Source of the DNA: Cryptomeria japonica
Lineage: Eukaryota > Streptophyta > Pinopsida > Cupressales > Cupressaceae
DNA length: 64,000 nt
NCBI RefSeq assembly: GCF_030272615.1
Contig: NC_081415.1
Span: forward strand, 418,958,757 to 419,022,756
Reading direction: 5' to 3'
Part shown: positions 23,275 through 36,447 of the stretch, piece by piece
How the letters are laid out: the number at the start of each line of letters is the position of its first letter
How positions within the stretch are numbered: position 1 is the stretch's first letter
The notes under the pieces: model-generated
What the model was told of the DNA's origin: nothing
The model's database searches: none
The model's input: only the letters and a program-made list of their open reading frames with translations
Program-made: the position numbers and the translations under genes

Positions 23275-25721
23275 CTATGTGTAAAACCTACGAAGGTGCA
23301 TGTTGTTAATCAAATCCTCTAAAGGTTCTCCATCTGGTGTTGAGAGATGATATGCACCTAATCCATAGACTATTGTGATGACATAAGGGCCAAGCCAATT
23401 TGGTTCAAACTTACCCTTCTTCTCTCTATCTTGTTGATTCTTAGGATTCTCTCTTAGCACTAAGTCACCCACCTCAAATGTGCGAGGCTTTACCTTATGA
23501 TTGTCTCTTAGACTCATTATTTGTTGATATGATTTGATATGATTGAAAGCAATTTGTCTACGCTCATACAACAATTCCAAATCTTGTAAACGGGAAACCC
23601 TATAATCTTCATCATTGATGAGAATGCGCAAACATACTCGCAGGGATGGTAACTCAACCTCAATAGGAAAAATAGCTTTAGCACCATAGACCAATGAATA
23701 AGGTGTAGCTCCAGAAGGTGTGTGAACACTTGTGCGGTAGGCCCAAAGTGTGGGGTTAAGTTGAATATGCTAGTTATGACTAGCGTCATCGACTGTCTTT
23801 TTAAGGATTTTGAGGATAGTTTTATTAGACGCCTCAACTTGACCATTACCTTGGGGGTAATGTGGGGTAGAAAAGAGATGATGTATATGGAAAAATCACA
23901 AAGCTCACAAACATCCTAATTTTTGTGTGGACACTCGTTGTCTGTGATAATGGAAAGGGGAACACCATATCGACAAATGATATAATTAAGGATGTAAGTT
24001 GCGATCTTATTTTTGGTGACTTGGGGGAGAGGAATGACTTCAATCCATTTTGTAAAATATTGTGTGGCTATAATAATGAATTTATGGCCTTTGGAATAGA
24101 GAGGGTGAATCTTACCTGCGATGTTGAGTCCCCACTAACAAAGGGCCATGGAGTGGCAATCAGCTAAAGTTCCTGCACTGGTGGATGAATAAGGTCTCTA
24201 TGAATCTGACACTGCTTACACTTTTTGACAAACTAATATGAATATTTTTCCATAGTAGGCCAGTAATATCTAGTCCTCATCAATTTCCTAGATAACATTG
24301 GACCACTAAAGTGAGCACTACATATACCTTCCCAAACCTCATGTAACGCAATTTGAGCTTTTTCACTTTCTAAACATCTAAGAAGAGTACCATCTAGACC
24401 CCAACGATAAAGGGTATCAGCTAAAATGACATATCAGGAGGATTGAAAAATGAAGGTATGATGTTGATTGTTGGATAGGTCAAGTGGAAGGATAATGTCG
24501 CAAAGGTAAGTGAAAATGGTACCGTACCAAGGGGAATCGAGACTAACTACACATATCATTTGAGGAGTGATCTTATATGAGAGAACCAAAAGATTGTCCA
24601 CCAAGAACTCATAGTGGGTCTCATTCTGAGGCATATCAATCAAAGAAGTAATGGTATCCATGGCATCGACAACTCAATTATTATCCCTTGGAATCTGTTC
24701 AAATATTATCTATGTGAAATATTGCTTAAAATCATCCACCATTTTCTTGTAAGGAATTAAATTTTCATCTTTAGTCTGATAATCATCATTTGCTTGACGA
24801 ATCACGAGCTGAGAATCCCCAAAAACATGAAGTTCCTAGATCTTCCATTAAACTGCAATTCATTGTCTTGTTATTAATGCTTTGTATTCTGCTATTTTAT
24901 GTGTGCAAGGGAATGACAATCAATATGACTTAGGAATGGAATATCCTTGTGGTGTTATGAAGAGGATACCAGCTCCTGCGCCATATTGTGCGTATGAACC
25001 ATCAAAATATAGTTTCTACAGATTTATATTTGTCACTGTAAGAATGGATTCATCCGAGAATTTTGAGACAATGGGAGTGTCATCAATCATAAGTGCATCT
25101 ACCAGCTGATCTGCAATAGATTGTCCTTTAATTTCTTTTCTATCCACATATTTAATATCAAACTCGCTCGGGATCATAACCCATTTAGCTAATCTACTAG
25201 TGAGTGTCACCTTATTGAGAAGGTATTTGAGTGGATCTATCCTTGCAATGAGATTTGTTTTATGAGTTAGCATGTAATGACATAATTTTTGGGAGGCAAA
25301 AACTACAACAACACATGCACACTCAATCGGTGTGTAGTTAATCTCATAACTAACCGATGTGCGGCTGATATAGTATACTTATCTTTCCTTGCCTTCATTA
25401 TCCTATTGCACCAAGAGTTTCCCAATGTTGTTTGTGTAGTTCATATGTAAAGCAATAGGGGTTTTACTGGGATAAGTGGCATCAATACTGGTAGATTTAA
25501 AAGATAGTATTTGAGAATTTGAAAATCTTGTTGACACTTATCATCCCATTTGAACTTGATATTTTTGTGAAGTAGATGTTGAAAAGGGTGACATTTATTT
25601 GCAAGTTGCGCGATGAATTTGTGTATTGATTGAAGTCTTCCTTGTAGAGAGCAAAGTTGATAATACTCTTTAGTGGTGGCATCTCTAATATAGCTTTGAA
25701 TTTTGTTGGATCTTCTTCTAT
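23275..25721 (-). pseudogene. Element B integrase, both RNases H and RT C-terminus (decayed)
   Basis: On the minus strand the integrase C-terminal module is open at 23275-23694 (EVGDLVLRENP, NWLGPYVITIVYGLGAYHLS, MHLRRFYT). The remaining integrase, including the TDN and QGNGQ-x-EAS catalytic blocks, can be followed with frameshifts to about 24400. The second, archaeal-type RNase H and its linker lie at about 24440-25050, the first RNase H at 25016-25273 (RLAKWVMIPSEFDIKYVDRKEIKGQ), and the RT end at 25500-25721. Homology stops inside RT at GGATCTTCTTC (25711-25721). The same RT resumes at 63219 with TTCAATTCC, so about 37.5 kb of later insertions separate the two halves. Confidence 0.8.
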
Positions 25722-27116
25722 AGATGAGAAAATCGAATCTGAGATCTTATGGGAGAAGATCCAGATGATTCAACATCAGACAATGAAGTACATGCAGGAA
25801 AACAATACATGCAAAATAAAACAAACAATATGCATACACATGCATTTAACAAGAATTTTCCTTCATTGCACTCCTATATATTAAGGTCTTGTGTTTGAAA
25901 TGGATGCTCTCAAAAGAACTACACAAGATGATATTAAGAATGAAGATTTGAAAGATTGATGTAAATGATATGAAAGATCTGAAAAATCAAAGAGATGATG
26001 TGTTGATGGGTGTTTTAACACACTCACCACCTCTCTTGAAAAACAATAAGTTTTGAGAAACTAACTAGGTCTCTATAGTCAAGTCTTGACGGTGATGGGA
26101 AACTCAATGGTTGATGCAGTTGTACTTGTTAAGGGGCCTGCTGGTTAAACGAATCCCAATAACTATCAATAACTTCACTTTTTTTGTATTTTATGATTTT
26201 ATTTTGAAATAAACTGCGAAGGATAGATCAAGGAAACAAGGAAATAACAATGAAACTAATGCAATTTCAACTTCATGAACTACTCAATTAGTACCTTGCA
26301 ATCCAAAAATCATCAATATTATTTAAACCAGCATTCAGTAATGGACCTCCAATAAACTTGCGAAGTCAGCAACCTCACAAATTCATGGCAAGAATATCAC
26401 CACAATATCGTCTATCCCAGTAATTCTCATACACCACTTACCTGTGTAGTATGATTCATAAAGCAATAAACATAAGACCAAAACAAATTATTGATTTCAA
26501 ACAATAGACATAACCAGACTGCAAAGAACAAATTAATAGCACATACACATAGATCAGGCAATCTATAAGTTGTTTCTTGTATTAACTTCAAATAATGTAT
26601 CACAAAAATATTCTAATTCATAACAATTTTCATAAAACAATCTAAAATCTCTAAGTGGGCCTCAAATCATCAATTTGTGGACCCTTACAAATTAATCGAA
26701 CTCTCCAATTTATAGAGTTTCTTGTCCTACTTCCTAGGAAATAAATCTATCTAAATTAAGAACTACAAAGCAAGGAGTCACAGTTGACATGCAATTCTCT
26801 ACCTTAGACTCTAGTTAACTATTATGAAACTGGGACTCAGAGAGCACTACGAAAAATGGTGTTGCATGAGCTAACATTTCGTAACCATGTGAAACCCATT
26901 CCATAATCCATGTACATGTTGAAGCAACAATCAAAGTCCCAGTTCTGGTATCATGCAAAATTCCAAAAAAAATATGATGCTATCATTAGCAACTGCCTTT
27001 TTATTTATTCTTTACTTCTTTTTATATCTCTTATAATTGCTAATGATGCATGCAACCACTTCCACAGGAGGATCTTCAACATGCTTGATTCTAAAGTTGT
27101 ACTTCTTCAAAATCTC
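25722..27116. other. Unassigned insertion sequence, left part
   Basis: The sequence begins abruptly where B's RT breaks off and belongs to a later insertion, but I could not find its LTR. A possible LTR start is TGTTGATGGG at about 25999. No supported gene is present. Frames at 25657-25884 (+) and 26910-27143 (+) have no recognisable content. AT-rich. Confidence 0.4.
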
Positions 27117-30100
27117 CTATGCATTCTTATTCCTATCTTCTAATTTTATAATTATTTCTACAGCTTGTTGACATTGAATTATTAAATATGTATATTTTTC
27201 CATTAACTCAATGTTAAACTGAGTAGGAGCCGCAAAATAATGTGCCTCATATGCATCCCATTGATGGAGTATATTGTCTTCCTCCATATATCCAGCACTA
27301 GTTATACCAAGCCCAAAAACTCCTAACAACTACTCTACAAACTTCTCATACTTCTTTACTACACCAAGAAGGGGAGACTGAATACCTGTTATATCCTTCC
27401 CATACTATTGAAGCATTTCAATCTTCAACTCCAAAATGTATATGTAGGATTGCAAATTTTTACAACTATCTCTGCCTAAGAGGTCTCCTCTCATTCCCAA
27501 GATCCAAAACTTTATTCAAAATTTGAAAATGTTTGCCAAAAATGTTGAGCTTCCACTCCCACTGTTGAGAACAGGAAGCTAACGCTCCTCCAACCTACAT
27601 AGCCTTTTCATATTCTCTCATGGTGTTTTGCAAAACAAATCTAATTTTAGAGGCGTTTGTTTATGCCCATGCCTTTGTTGTAGGTGCCACCTGTCCTACT
27701 TCAACCAGTGTTTTTATATCTCCTTCTGAGAGTGATGAGGTTGAAGGTAGGTTGTCATCCATATGTGTATCTAGGGGCTTACCCATCTCTACCAATAGTT
27801 ACTTATATTGTTCCAATTGTGCCTTGACCTCTGAATGGGAGATGTGCTCCTTTTCTATTTGATCCTTGATGACACTAGTAGAAAGTTCCAATGTATCTAG
27901 CTCTCCCCATTTGGTCTAATTACCCAATTTGACCTATGACACCTAGTATTTCAGGGAGTCTTGACCTTCATCTTGTGTTGGAACTGCTACATCAGTAATC
28001 ACTTCACTAGAACCTTTCCTTGATAAATGATGCACTATATTTTCCTTCTTTGTTTTCCACGGTTCTTTAGTGATGGCCTTTTGTAGTGTAACCTTTGGTA
28101 GAACTACTTTCTTCTTCTTCTCGAAGATGAAGTTTAGCCATTGTGGCACATTTTTATCCCTTTTACCTTCATCTGGAACGATGTCATCAATCACCATGTA
28201 TATGTTTGATTGCTCTTCTGCTTCATCTTTCTCCTCTTCTTCTTGCTCTTGAGTTTGAAATCCTGGGTTGATGTAGCCGGTGGAATTTGGGCAGTCCAAA
28301 GAGAGGAATCAATATTTAACTGTTGTTTCTTATGTATCTCTCCTAACCTATCACTCACCTTTTCTTCAAACTCCCTACCACCTTTATTTTTTTCCTCCAC
28401 CCTTCCTCCAGTAGCTATTTCTTTTAGTAAATCCTCTCGGTCTTTTGGAGTTAACACCAATCTTTCATCCTATGAATCCTCAGGATCATTTTGTTCCCTT
28501 TCTCCTCTAAGTGGTTGCTTAGATATTAAACCCTGTTCATCAATGTCCATGGGGTCAACTGGTGCCTGTTTCTTGAGCCTGGTAAACTTCTTTTCTTTCT
28601 TCTTTTTAGCCCTTCTTTGTACCAACTGTACCACAAGTTTCTCATCTTCTTCGTCAGATTCTAACTCAATGTTATGAATGCTTACCTTTTCAACAGTGGG
28701 AGTAAAGGTTTTCTTAAGGGAGGCAATATTGTTGATGTTGTTACAAAAATACCGGGTGGTGTTGGCAGAGGGGTTGAAGTGGTCGATGTCAAAAAATGGA
28801 GCCTATGTGGTTGTTGTTGGTGGGGGCTGAGTAGATGCACTTATCGTATTAGGAGGAGGTTGTGTACTTTCATCAGCTTTCCCTCATTCATCTTCCTCCT
28901 GAGTGCCCTCTCCTAGCCTATGCCCAATTATTGTCCTAACGGGATGTACTATTGCCAATGGCACGGATCCTAACCCTTTTCTTACTCCAAAATCAACAGC
29001 CTTCTTCAAAATTTTGGCCTTCCTCATTTTCTCCTTGAATTGCTTCAAGAGTTCCTCAATACTTTCTTCAGTTTGGGCAGCCTCTTCTGAGTCCATGGAC
29101 GTATTCTTTTTGGAGTTGGACCTTGTCCTGCGGGCATACTCTTTATGAGCCCTTGACTAAGGAACATCGAAGGTTAATTCCTTTTGCTTCCCTTTTGACG
29201 TGCTTGGTCTAACCCTCAAACTCAACCACTATCTAGTCCTTTCTATAATATTTTGAGTTACAAAATCTATGTCTACCTCCTCTTGTCCTAGCCATCTTAT
29301 TAGAGAGAGAGGCTTCTTATCAACTTCCTGCTCTTTATATATTGAGTCTAGTAATTCGCCATCATCCCTCAATTCTTTAGGCAGATTAGTTTCTACTTCA
29401 AAATTTCTTATCTATGGTACTAAGAGTCTAGAATAATTTTTCTCTTTGACTTCAAAACTATCTTGGAGGTTAGCCCAAAAATCCTCCAACCTTGGTCTAT
29501 GCCCCTCATATGCCTTTGGCATTATTTTCTTTAGTTTTCCATATGGGTCATAGTACTCTCAAGCATAATTTAGATCTTTTAAGTTTAAATCTTGAAGTTC
29601 CTACTCTGCCATCTTGGCCACCTGAATTTTGGAATAGGAAAAGTAACCAATAGAAACTGAAAAAATCCACACCTGCCTTATGTTTTGAAGACAAAAGTGA
29701 CTGTAACTCCAACATATGCCTGACATATTCTAGGAGTATGATTCGGTCATTGCAGTATCGAGGTAACAACATAGGGTTCCTTGTGAATCCACTGACCCTG
29801 ATGTATATGGAACATTGGTTCTGAATGAACCAACATGCCCATTACCTGATTATGGCCATTGCTTCTAGGATTATCCTGTAGCCTGTATCACCTGTGAGTT
29901 TGATTATAAAAGGGAAAAGGAAGGCATCATTTATTCTTTTGAAATGAGTCTTTGCATCGCCTAGAGGGAGTTGAGTGTAATACTCCCACACCTTCTTTTG
30001 TCCTTACCGATCACCAAGTTGGCCCTCTATTTGTAGCCTTGGAAATTTACCTACTCAGGCAACCATCCAGATAACATATGAGGTAAAGAAGAACATCTTG

Positions 30101-30822
30101 GTTCTGTGTACATTAATCAACTACTTATATATTATCTGATAGGATTTGAGCCCAATCAAAATATTTTTTTCCTATCAGAATAGTAGTCATGAAATGAAAC
30201 ATCCAAGGATGGAAGTGTTAGTAATAAGGTTTTCCAAAGGTCTTGCTCAGCATGATAATTAGATCTCATTGAGGCTCCCTGAAAGCAGCCCTCAGAATAT
30301 ATGTGGCCTTTAACCCTGTCTTCCTCCCTGTCTTCCTCTCTTCCTCTAACCAATTCTCATTCATATGCCTTTTGCTCAAAGCAATATCTCTATCCCATAC
30401 TTTGACAACTTCTTCCTCTGTGGTTGGGAGAACTTCATCCCTTGTAGGGATACCAAACACAAATTTCAACATATCAGTAGATAGATCAATCACTATCCTT
30501 CGTTGGGCATTAGTGCATTTTCTTGTGTCGACATTGTAAAATGGTGCTATGGTCATTATGAACTATGAGGCTTGAATAGATTGGGGAAAACAGTTTCTTC
30601 TACCAGCTCTAACCTCTTGATTCTCCTATAAGGAGCCTCTAGCCTTGGTTTATCCAATTGGGTTCTAATATCCTCCAACTCCACATGTCTCAGTTTTGTG
30701 TTTGTTACCCATCTAATTTGATCATCCAGTTTTGAAATGTAAACCTTCCCTTGGTAGTGGTACTTCATGGTTGTGAGGAGTTTGTACAGTTCCTTGTCTC
30801 TCTTACTGGAGGTTGGGTCCAT
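27117..30822 (-). pseudogene. Decayed large coding region of unknown function
   Basis: A chain of minus-strand open pieces in consistent order forms what was probably one coding region of about 3.7 kb, starting with MDPTSSKRDKELYKLL (30822) and passing through MTIAPFYNVD (30556), a hydrophobic middle (29548-29772), a Lys/Glu-rich likely coiled-coil part with IEELLKQFKEKMRKAKILKK (28884-29096) and acidic segments (27943-28460) to about 27117. Frameshifts (for example at 30556) and stops break it. I do not recognise the family. Its size, charged C-terminal half and place inside a nested retroelement recall the non-pol ORFs carried by plant LTR elements (compare 53098-56276), but I see no clear sequence match. 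Intergenic-looking gaps between pieces are filled by frame-shifted remnants. Confidence 0.45.
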
Positions 30823-30899
30823 CTAATTGCTCTAATCTACAAGAAATAACCACAAATTAGCATATCGCATAAAAAAAATTATCAATAATATCACTCACT

Positions 30900-32175
30900 T
30901 CGGAACTCTGGAGTTACGAGGTTTCATGGTGGGAAATTCGGGGTCCCAAGGTTCTGGGGTAGACAAGCATGGAACAATAAAGGCTGGAACTCCGGGGTTC
31001 TAAGGTTTCAGGGTTGACCAGTAAACATGGCTCATTCGGGACTTCAGGGTTCTAAAGTTTTGGGGTGGTTTAAATGATGACCCAAAAGATGGTCTGGAAC
31101 TCCGGGGTTCTAGGTTAGAAATAGCATGGTCATAAAGGATCAAGAAACTTTAAAACTCTGGGGTTTCGGGGTAGATAAAACAAGTCGACTCAGTTTTACA
31201 GGGTTTTGAGGTTAAAATAGTGGCCTAAAAGGAAAGAACTTCAGAAATCTGGGGTTCTGAGGTTGGGGGTACTTCATTCATGGGTTAAAAGGTGGTCCAG
31301 AACTTCGAGGATCCGAAGTTCCAGGGTAAAATCACGACCCAAAAAGATCAACCTCGAGAATCTAGGGTTCCAAGGTTCCGAGGTGGGTAACTACCGAGCC
31401 CGAAACTCTGGGGTTCCGGGGTTTTGAAAACTTAGGGCATGCGGGAAGATCAAAACATGAAAAAATGAGAAAAACAAAAAAAATAAAATCTAAGCCCAAA
31501 AACTAGAAAATCTAAACACAAAAACACAAGGGAGAAAAAAATCCACCAACTTGGTAGAAGAAAACCCACGAAGAACTCGGCAACATGGAGGAGCAAAATT
31601 AGGAGATCACAACTGGGAGACTAGAAAACTTGAATGCACAAATGAGATTAAAAAAACTTCATCTCCTATTTATACCCTCTGATACTTAGTCCATACAATC
31701 TCCTTAAACATGACCTTGGGAGTCCAGGGTTCTTAGATGATAACAAGAAAACCAACAACGCACCTCGGAACTCCGGGGTTCCGGACTTCCAAGGTCACAA
31801 CACAAAAAGGACAAAAATCCACCTCGAGACTCTGAGGTTCCGGGGTTCCAAAGTAAAAGAACACACCACAACTTCGGGACTCCAGGGTTCTGAAGTGACT
31901 AATGACAAAACATGAAGAACTCAAAATTCTAGGACTCTAGGATTTTGAGGCTTCAACGACAAACAAGACAAGGCATGACTTCGGGACTATGAGGTTCTGA
32001 GGTCATGACCAATACGAGAAACAAAAAGCCTACCTCGAAACTACGGGGTTACAAGGTTCCAGGGTTTTGAAAACTTGGCAAAGAACACCTCGAGACTTTG
32101 GGGTTTCGAGGTATTGGTATTTTGAAAACCTGGCAAAGAACACCTTGGGACTCCGGGGTTCCGAGGTGTTAAGGA
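30900..32175. repeat. Array of imperfect palindromic repeats (CGGAAC...GTTCCG)
   Basis: A 24-bp palindromic unit, CCTCGGAAC-TCCGG-GGTTCCGAGG at its best, recurs about 15-20 times with variable 40-100-bp spacing, for example near 31760, 31830, 31870, 32088 and 32143. Units differ, and some keep pairing by matched changes: CCTCGA...TCGAGG near 32088 beside CCTCGG...CCGAGG elsewhere. At 32064-32170 two 55-bp units with TTTTGAAAACxTGGCAAAGAACACC stand in tandem. The array is interrupted at 31440-31700 by an A-rich part and a minus-strand TATA-like site (complement of CTATTTATACC at about 31669). It lies upstream of the coding region ending at 30822, so it may be leader or LTR sequence. Confidence 0.65.
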
Positions 32176-32259
32176 AAAAACTAAGCAAAAAAAAACTACA
32201 AAACAAAAAGAAAGGGGACCCATATTTTCAAGACAAGGAAACTAATGGGGGTAGGTATG

Positions 32260-32726
32260 CAGAGCATAACATAATGAACTAAAATGCAATAAAAATGATT
32301 TTAAAATGCAAGCATGCAAATGATAGAGATATTTGCTAGATAGCCTCAAATGAGAGAAGGGGATGGGTTTAAATAGAAGTCCTCAATGGTGGATCTAGAT
32401 TGTAGGGCGAATGTGGGATTAAATATTGGATTGGAGATTTTAGTGTTTATCCCACATGCATTAGGAGAGTGTAATAGATGGATATGAAAAATGATAAATA
32501 GGGAATGGATCGGGTATGTAAGAGATTTAGAAAATGGTTTTAATAATATAATATATTAATGGATTAGTGGAGAATAAATGAATATATGGATTTTAATGAT
32601 AATGATAAAAAATAGAATGATATTATGGATGAATATAATAGAAAATAAGATTATTAAATAATGGATCCACTTGATTAATGGAAAAAATTGAGATTGATTT
32701 AAGAGGACAATTTTTACATGTCTACA
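32260..32726 (-). repeat. Element C, 3' LTR (3'-terminal part recognised)
   Basis: It aligns with 62810-63218, the right-hand LTR of C: shared GGTGGATCTAG-x-TTGTAGG, TATTGGATTGGAGATTTTAG and GAGGACAATTTTTACATGTCTA. It ends CTACA at 32726, followed by a polypurine tract complement. A minus-strand TATA-like site (complement of GGTTTAAATAG) lies near 32370. Further left the two LTRs no longer match, so the start of this LTR is unknown. Confidence 0.7.
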
Positions 32727-32772
32727 TTTTTTCCCTCTTTAAGACGATGCAACATGTTGCGTTGTTTCAAAG
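32727..32772 (-). other. Element C polypurine tract and adjacent 36-nt hairpin
   Basis: The polypurine tract complement TTTTTTCCCT (32727-32736) is followed by a 36-nt inverted repeat at 32737-32772. Pairs 1-4 and 6-17 form with their partners (G-T pairs included), and only position 5/32 is mismatched. Inner pairs differ from those in A and the young copy but still match, for example 15/22 is A-T here and G-C there. Confidence 0.7.
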
Positions 32773-32839
32773 AAAATGATCAACTGATAGATATGCCCTA
32801 GAGATATCCTAGTAAGGATGAAGAATACGATATGCCCCC

Positions 32840-32884
32840 TTGAGAGATTGATCGAATAGAATGATGAGAAGATCTATCTCTCAA
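32840..32884 (-). other. Element C second inverted repeat
   Basis: The arms TTGAGAGAT (32840-32848) and ATCTCTCAA (32876-32884) are perfect complements, and an inner GATC at 32850-32853 can pair with GATC at 32871-32874. The TATGCCCCCT motif precedes the left arm. Confidence 0.6.
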
Positions 32885-34587
32885 CAGATTATGAAAAGGA
32901 GATTGGATAATTGATATTGCGCAGATGATTAAGTTGAGATGTACATTTGAGCGAAATGCATAATTGATGAGGCGTAACTGAATAATTGATGAAAATGAAT
33001 AGTATAGCCATATTGATTAGCTGATTAAGATGATTGAGCTGATTAAGTTGATAAGGATTGATGATAGCGCAAGATAAGGTGATCCAAGGATTGATTGATT
33101 GATTGATCTAGGGGCATTGAGGTTACAAGAAGCAAGTTCATTGATTTGATAAAATGATTAAAGATTCAAAGACATGCATCGGTTGGATAGTGTTTGATCG
33201 ATCCCACTGTAATAAGAAGAATGACGATGATGATGAAAGAAATGATAAAAAAGTGAAATGAAAGGGGGGATAAAAAAGATAAAAGTGATGAGAAAGAAGA
33301 TATTAAAGTGATGAGAAAGTGGATACGAAGGTGATGAGAATTCTTGTTCTTTTTTAAGTGCTTATATCATCATCGAGCTTATTATAGAAAAATGATAAAC
33401 TCGTCTAGATATAGATAAGACCCAAATAAATCATCATACCAATTGCATGTAAGAAAACACATTAGATAGTTAAGGAATGACCCAGTTCACAAGAGACCCA
33501 TATGTCCTCAATGATCTTAGATGATCATGTCCTAAGGCAAGTCATCATATTACTAAGCAACAATCCACCAACAACAAATAGGTGTAGATGCCCCATCCTC
33601 ACCTTTCTAGTCAAAGAAATCCTAGAGATAAAATCTCTAGTCGGAGACATCCTGGAAAAGCTAAAAGACATGTCACCAAAAAGAAAATCTGAAACAATCA
33701 AAAGACATAATCAATCACATAGACAATATGTTTTATGCCACAGTGATTATTGTTCTCAGGTAATGTGTTTGACCTGATAAGTTGATTGAATGTTGTTATG
33801 TCTGCTCAATCATAGTCTCATCATGTCATGATTTTGTTAAAGTCCATAGTTGAACGCTCATTCGAAGTGTTTGTGTTTTTGCAATGTTTATTACATGTTT
33901 TTGGATATTTATGATCTTTAGGGTTTTATAAATGTTTTAATTTTTAGGGTTTTTTCAGGACATTTTATGATTTTTTCAAGATATTTTATGATTTTTAGGA
34001 GTTTTTCAAATGTTTCTCCTAGTGTCTAGCAAGGTAAAAAGGATTTTGAGCAAGTGAATGAACTAACAAAACATGAATGGATAGGTGAATGAAGGTAGAG
34101 GCTTATGCGATTCCAAGGACTATCTCGCAATAGGATAACATGTCAATCCAAGCAAACGGACTAGATATAGCAATATGAAGCAAGGATACAGTGTAATGAA
34201 TGTCATATGGTCCAAAGAAATGCCATGTTAGGAGGTTTTTTGAAAACATGTTTTTGCATTTTATGTCCTTATTTTTTATCAAGATCAAGGGATATATTTG
34301 GATATAATAAGTAACATTAAAGGGTGGTAATGAAGGATAGGAGCCGAAAGGTGTGGATCGGATGCAATAGATAGGACACATGAATCCTGCAAAGATCCTT
34401 AACCTTGTCAATATTAAAGGTGGAAAAGGGATATGTATGGATATAGAGTAAATGAGGGATAATGGAGGATGAAGGATGAAGGATAATATATGGATGTGTA
34501 AGATAAGATAGTATGGATGAAACTTTCCCCCAGTGAATAGCAAGAAAATAATTATACATGACGCATTTTTTCTAGGTTTTCATCATG
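32885..34587. other. Element C spacer, left fragment
   Basis: Non-coding 3' spacer of C, without a PMD ORF. It contains GATTGATTGATTGAT-like repeats (33060-33110) and the conserved family spacer block at 33360-33690 shared with element B. The words TCTAGGTTTTCATCATGGTACT at its end (to 34592) continue, after removal of two insertions, into GTACTTGCCCAAGGTGCC at 57504, a junction that matches the uninterrupted spacer near 38700 of the young element. Frames at 33502-33777 (+) and 34103-34543 (-) are not supported. Confidence 0.6.
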
Positions 34588-34592
34588 GTACT
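34588..34592. other. Target-site duplication GTACT (left, young Tat element)
   Basis: GTACT stands directly before the TG of the left LTR. The right copy is 50724-50728. A third copy at 57504-57508 closes the neighbouring Sirevirus-like element. Confidence 0.95.
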
Positions 34593-36447
34593 TGATGTCA
34601 TGGAAATGGGGACAAGGCAACAACAAAGTTCAATGTTAATAAGTTAGTTTCAACCATAAAAACAAAACAAAGAACTAAAAACCATTCCAAACATATCAAG
34701 AGAGATTTCAAAAAGCATGAAAGAAGTTTAACAAAATAAAAGAAAGGAGAAGAGCCTCCCTAAGATGCTTCCATGATGCCTTTTGATGCTTCTCCCTTGT
34801 TTCTCTCCTCTCCAAGTCCCAAATGAGTGTAGCTCTCAGCTTTTAGCACTAGCCATGGATGCCATATGGAGATTCAAGATGGTTGAATATGATAAGCAAA
34901 TACTATGCAAGAGTAGATAGTGATGCTATGAAAAAGCTCTATGCTAATGCCAGTATAACAACAATACTCTAAAATGCTTCTTTTGCTTGAGGAGAAGGGT
35001 TCTATTTATAGAAGAAATGGGGAAATGAAGGGTTAAGATTGAATGGTTTAATCAAGGGCCGAGTTTGAAAGTTGGGGATCCATGTGCACAATTGGCACCA
35101 ATAAAATGGTGACAAGTGTCAACATAGGATTGGGTTGAGAGAAGAGGTTGGAGGCATTAAAGGCCTGAGAAGACCTCATGGTTATCTAGAAGGTAAGGGT
35201 CAAGTCTAAATTAAGATTACCCATTGGATTAAGAGTTAATCCAAGGATAAACCTTTGTGCAAATGTTTAAGAGATAATCATGGTCAAAGCATTAATGGCC
35301 TGATGAGACCTTTGGGTTGGGTAGAGGTTGAGTCAAAACAAATGTTTTAACCATGTGGGAGGGTTTGAGGTAACCATTAATGGTTATTGGAGACTTTGGG
35401 GATTAAGTGGTTGAAGGTTGAAAGCCTTCAATGGTTATCAAAGACTTTGAGCCATTTAGTGGTTGAAGGTTGGAAGCTTTCAAAGGTTATCCAAGACTTT
35501 GAGACATTTAGTGGTTGAAGGTTGAAAGCCTTTAATGGTTATCAAAGACTTTTAGGCTTTGAGAAGTGACTCCATTTTGCTTAGGAATGTGACAATAATT
35601 AGGGGATGGATTAAGTTAATTAGGAAGGGGTTAGAAGAATCTAGAAGGGGATTAGATTTTGCAAGTGGATTTGGTGGGTGAGGGAAAATAGGATTTTATA
35701 AAAATAAAAATTCATTTATTTCAATAAATGTGTGCAAGTTGTATTTGGATAAATATTCAAATAAATATTAATTTATTTAAATGAGAAAAAGGAAGATAAA
35801 GCATTAAAATGCTTGAAGACTTTGAGGGGAACCATTAAAGGCTTGAAGACTTTAAGGAAAACCATTAAAGTCTTAAGAAGACTATAGAAGGAAGCCATCA
35901 AGTTTGAAGACTTTAAAGCCATCAAGTTTGAATACTTTAAGGGAAACCATTAAAGGTTTCAAGTGGGTGAGGATAAATAGGATTTTAAATAAATAATTTA
36001 TTTAAAATAGTTGTGCAACTTGCTTTTGTAGGAAAATACAAGTGGGTGGAGGATAAAGGTGTTTTAAATAAATTATTTATTTAAAATAATTGTGCAACTT
36101 GCTTTTGTAGGAAAATACAAGTGGGTGGAGGATAAAGGTGATTTAAATAAATGATTTATTTATTTAAATGTGAGAGGTGGGATTTTGGGGGTTTTAAATA
36201 AATATTAATTTATTTAAATGTGAGAGAAGATTTAATTAAATAAATATGATTTATTTATTTAATTAATGGTCTGAATTTGGTTAAGTGAATTAAATCAAAT
36301 AAATTGAATAATTTATTTAATTAATAGGAGAATAGGGTTAAGATGAATTAATTAAATATTAATTTAATTAATTATTAATTGATGGTTAAATAATCAAATA
36401 AATATTAAGTATTCATTTAATTAAGTGGACAGATTTATGTGACTACA
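34593..36447 (-). repeat. Young Tat 3' LTR
   Basis: An 1855-bp LTR, TGATGTCATGG to TGACTACA. It contains a minus-strand TATA box (complement of 35000-35011) and internal imperfect repeats of the AAGGTTGAAAGCCTTxAATGG type (35400-35570) and AAATAAATAATTTATTTAAA type (35980-36270). Confidence 0.95.

Noticed and set aside
28210-28677. Plus-strand Ser/Phe-rich open frame
   Set aside because: It is opposite the Lys/Glu-rich minus-strand coding remnants; GAA/AAG codons read backwards give Phe/Leu/Ser.
30900-32175. CRISPR-like array
   Set aside because: The repeats are imperfect palindromes at irregular spacing in plant retroelement DNA, without regular spacers or cas genes.
34103-34543. 146-codon minus-strand hydrophobic frame
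   Set aside because: It lies in family spacer made of GGATATGTATGG-like low-complexity words; no start context, domain or conserved counterpart.
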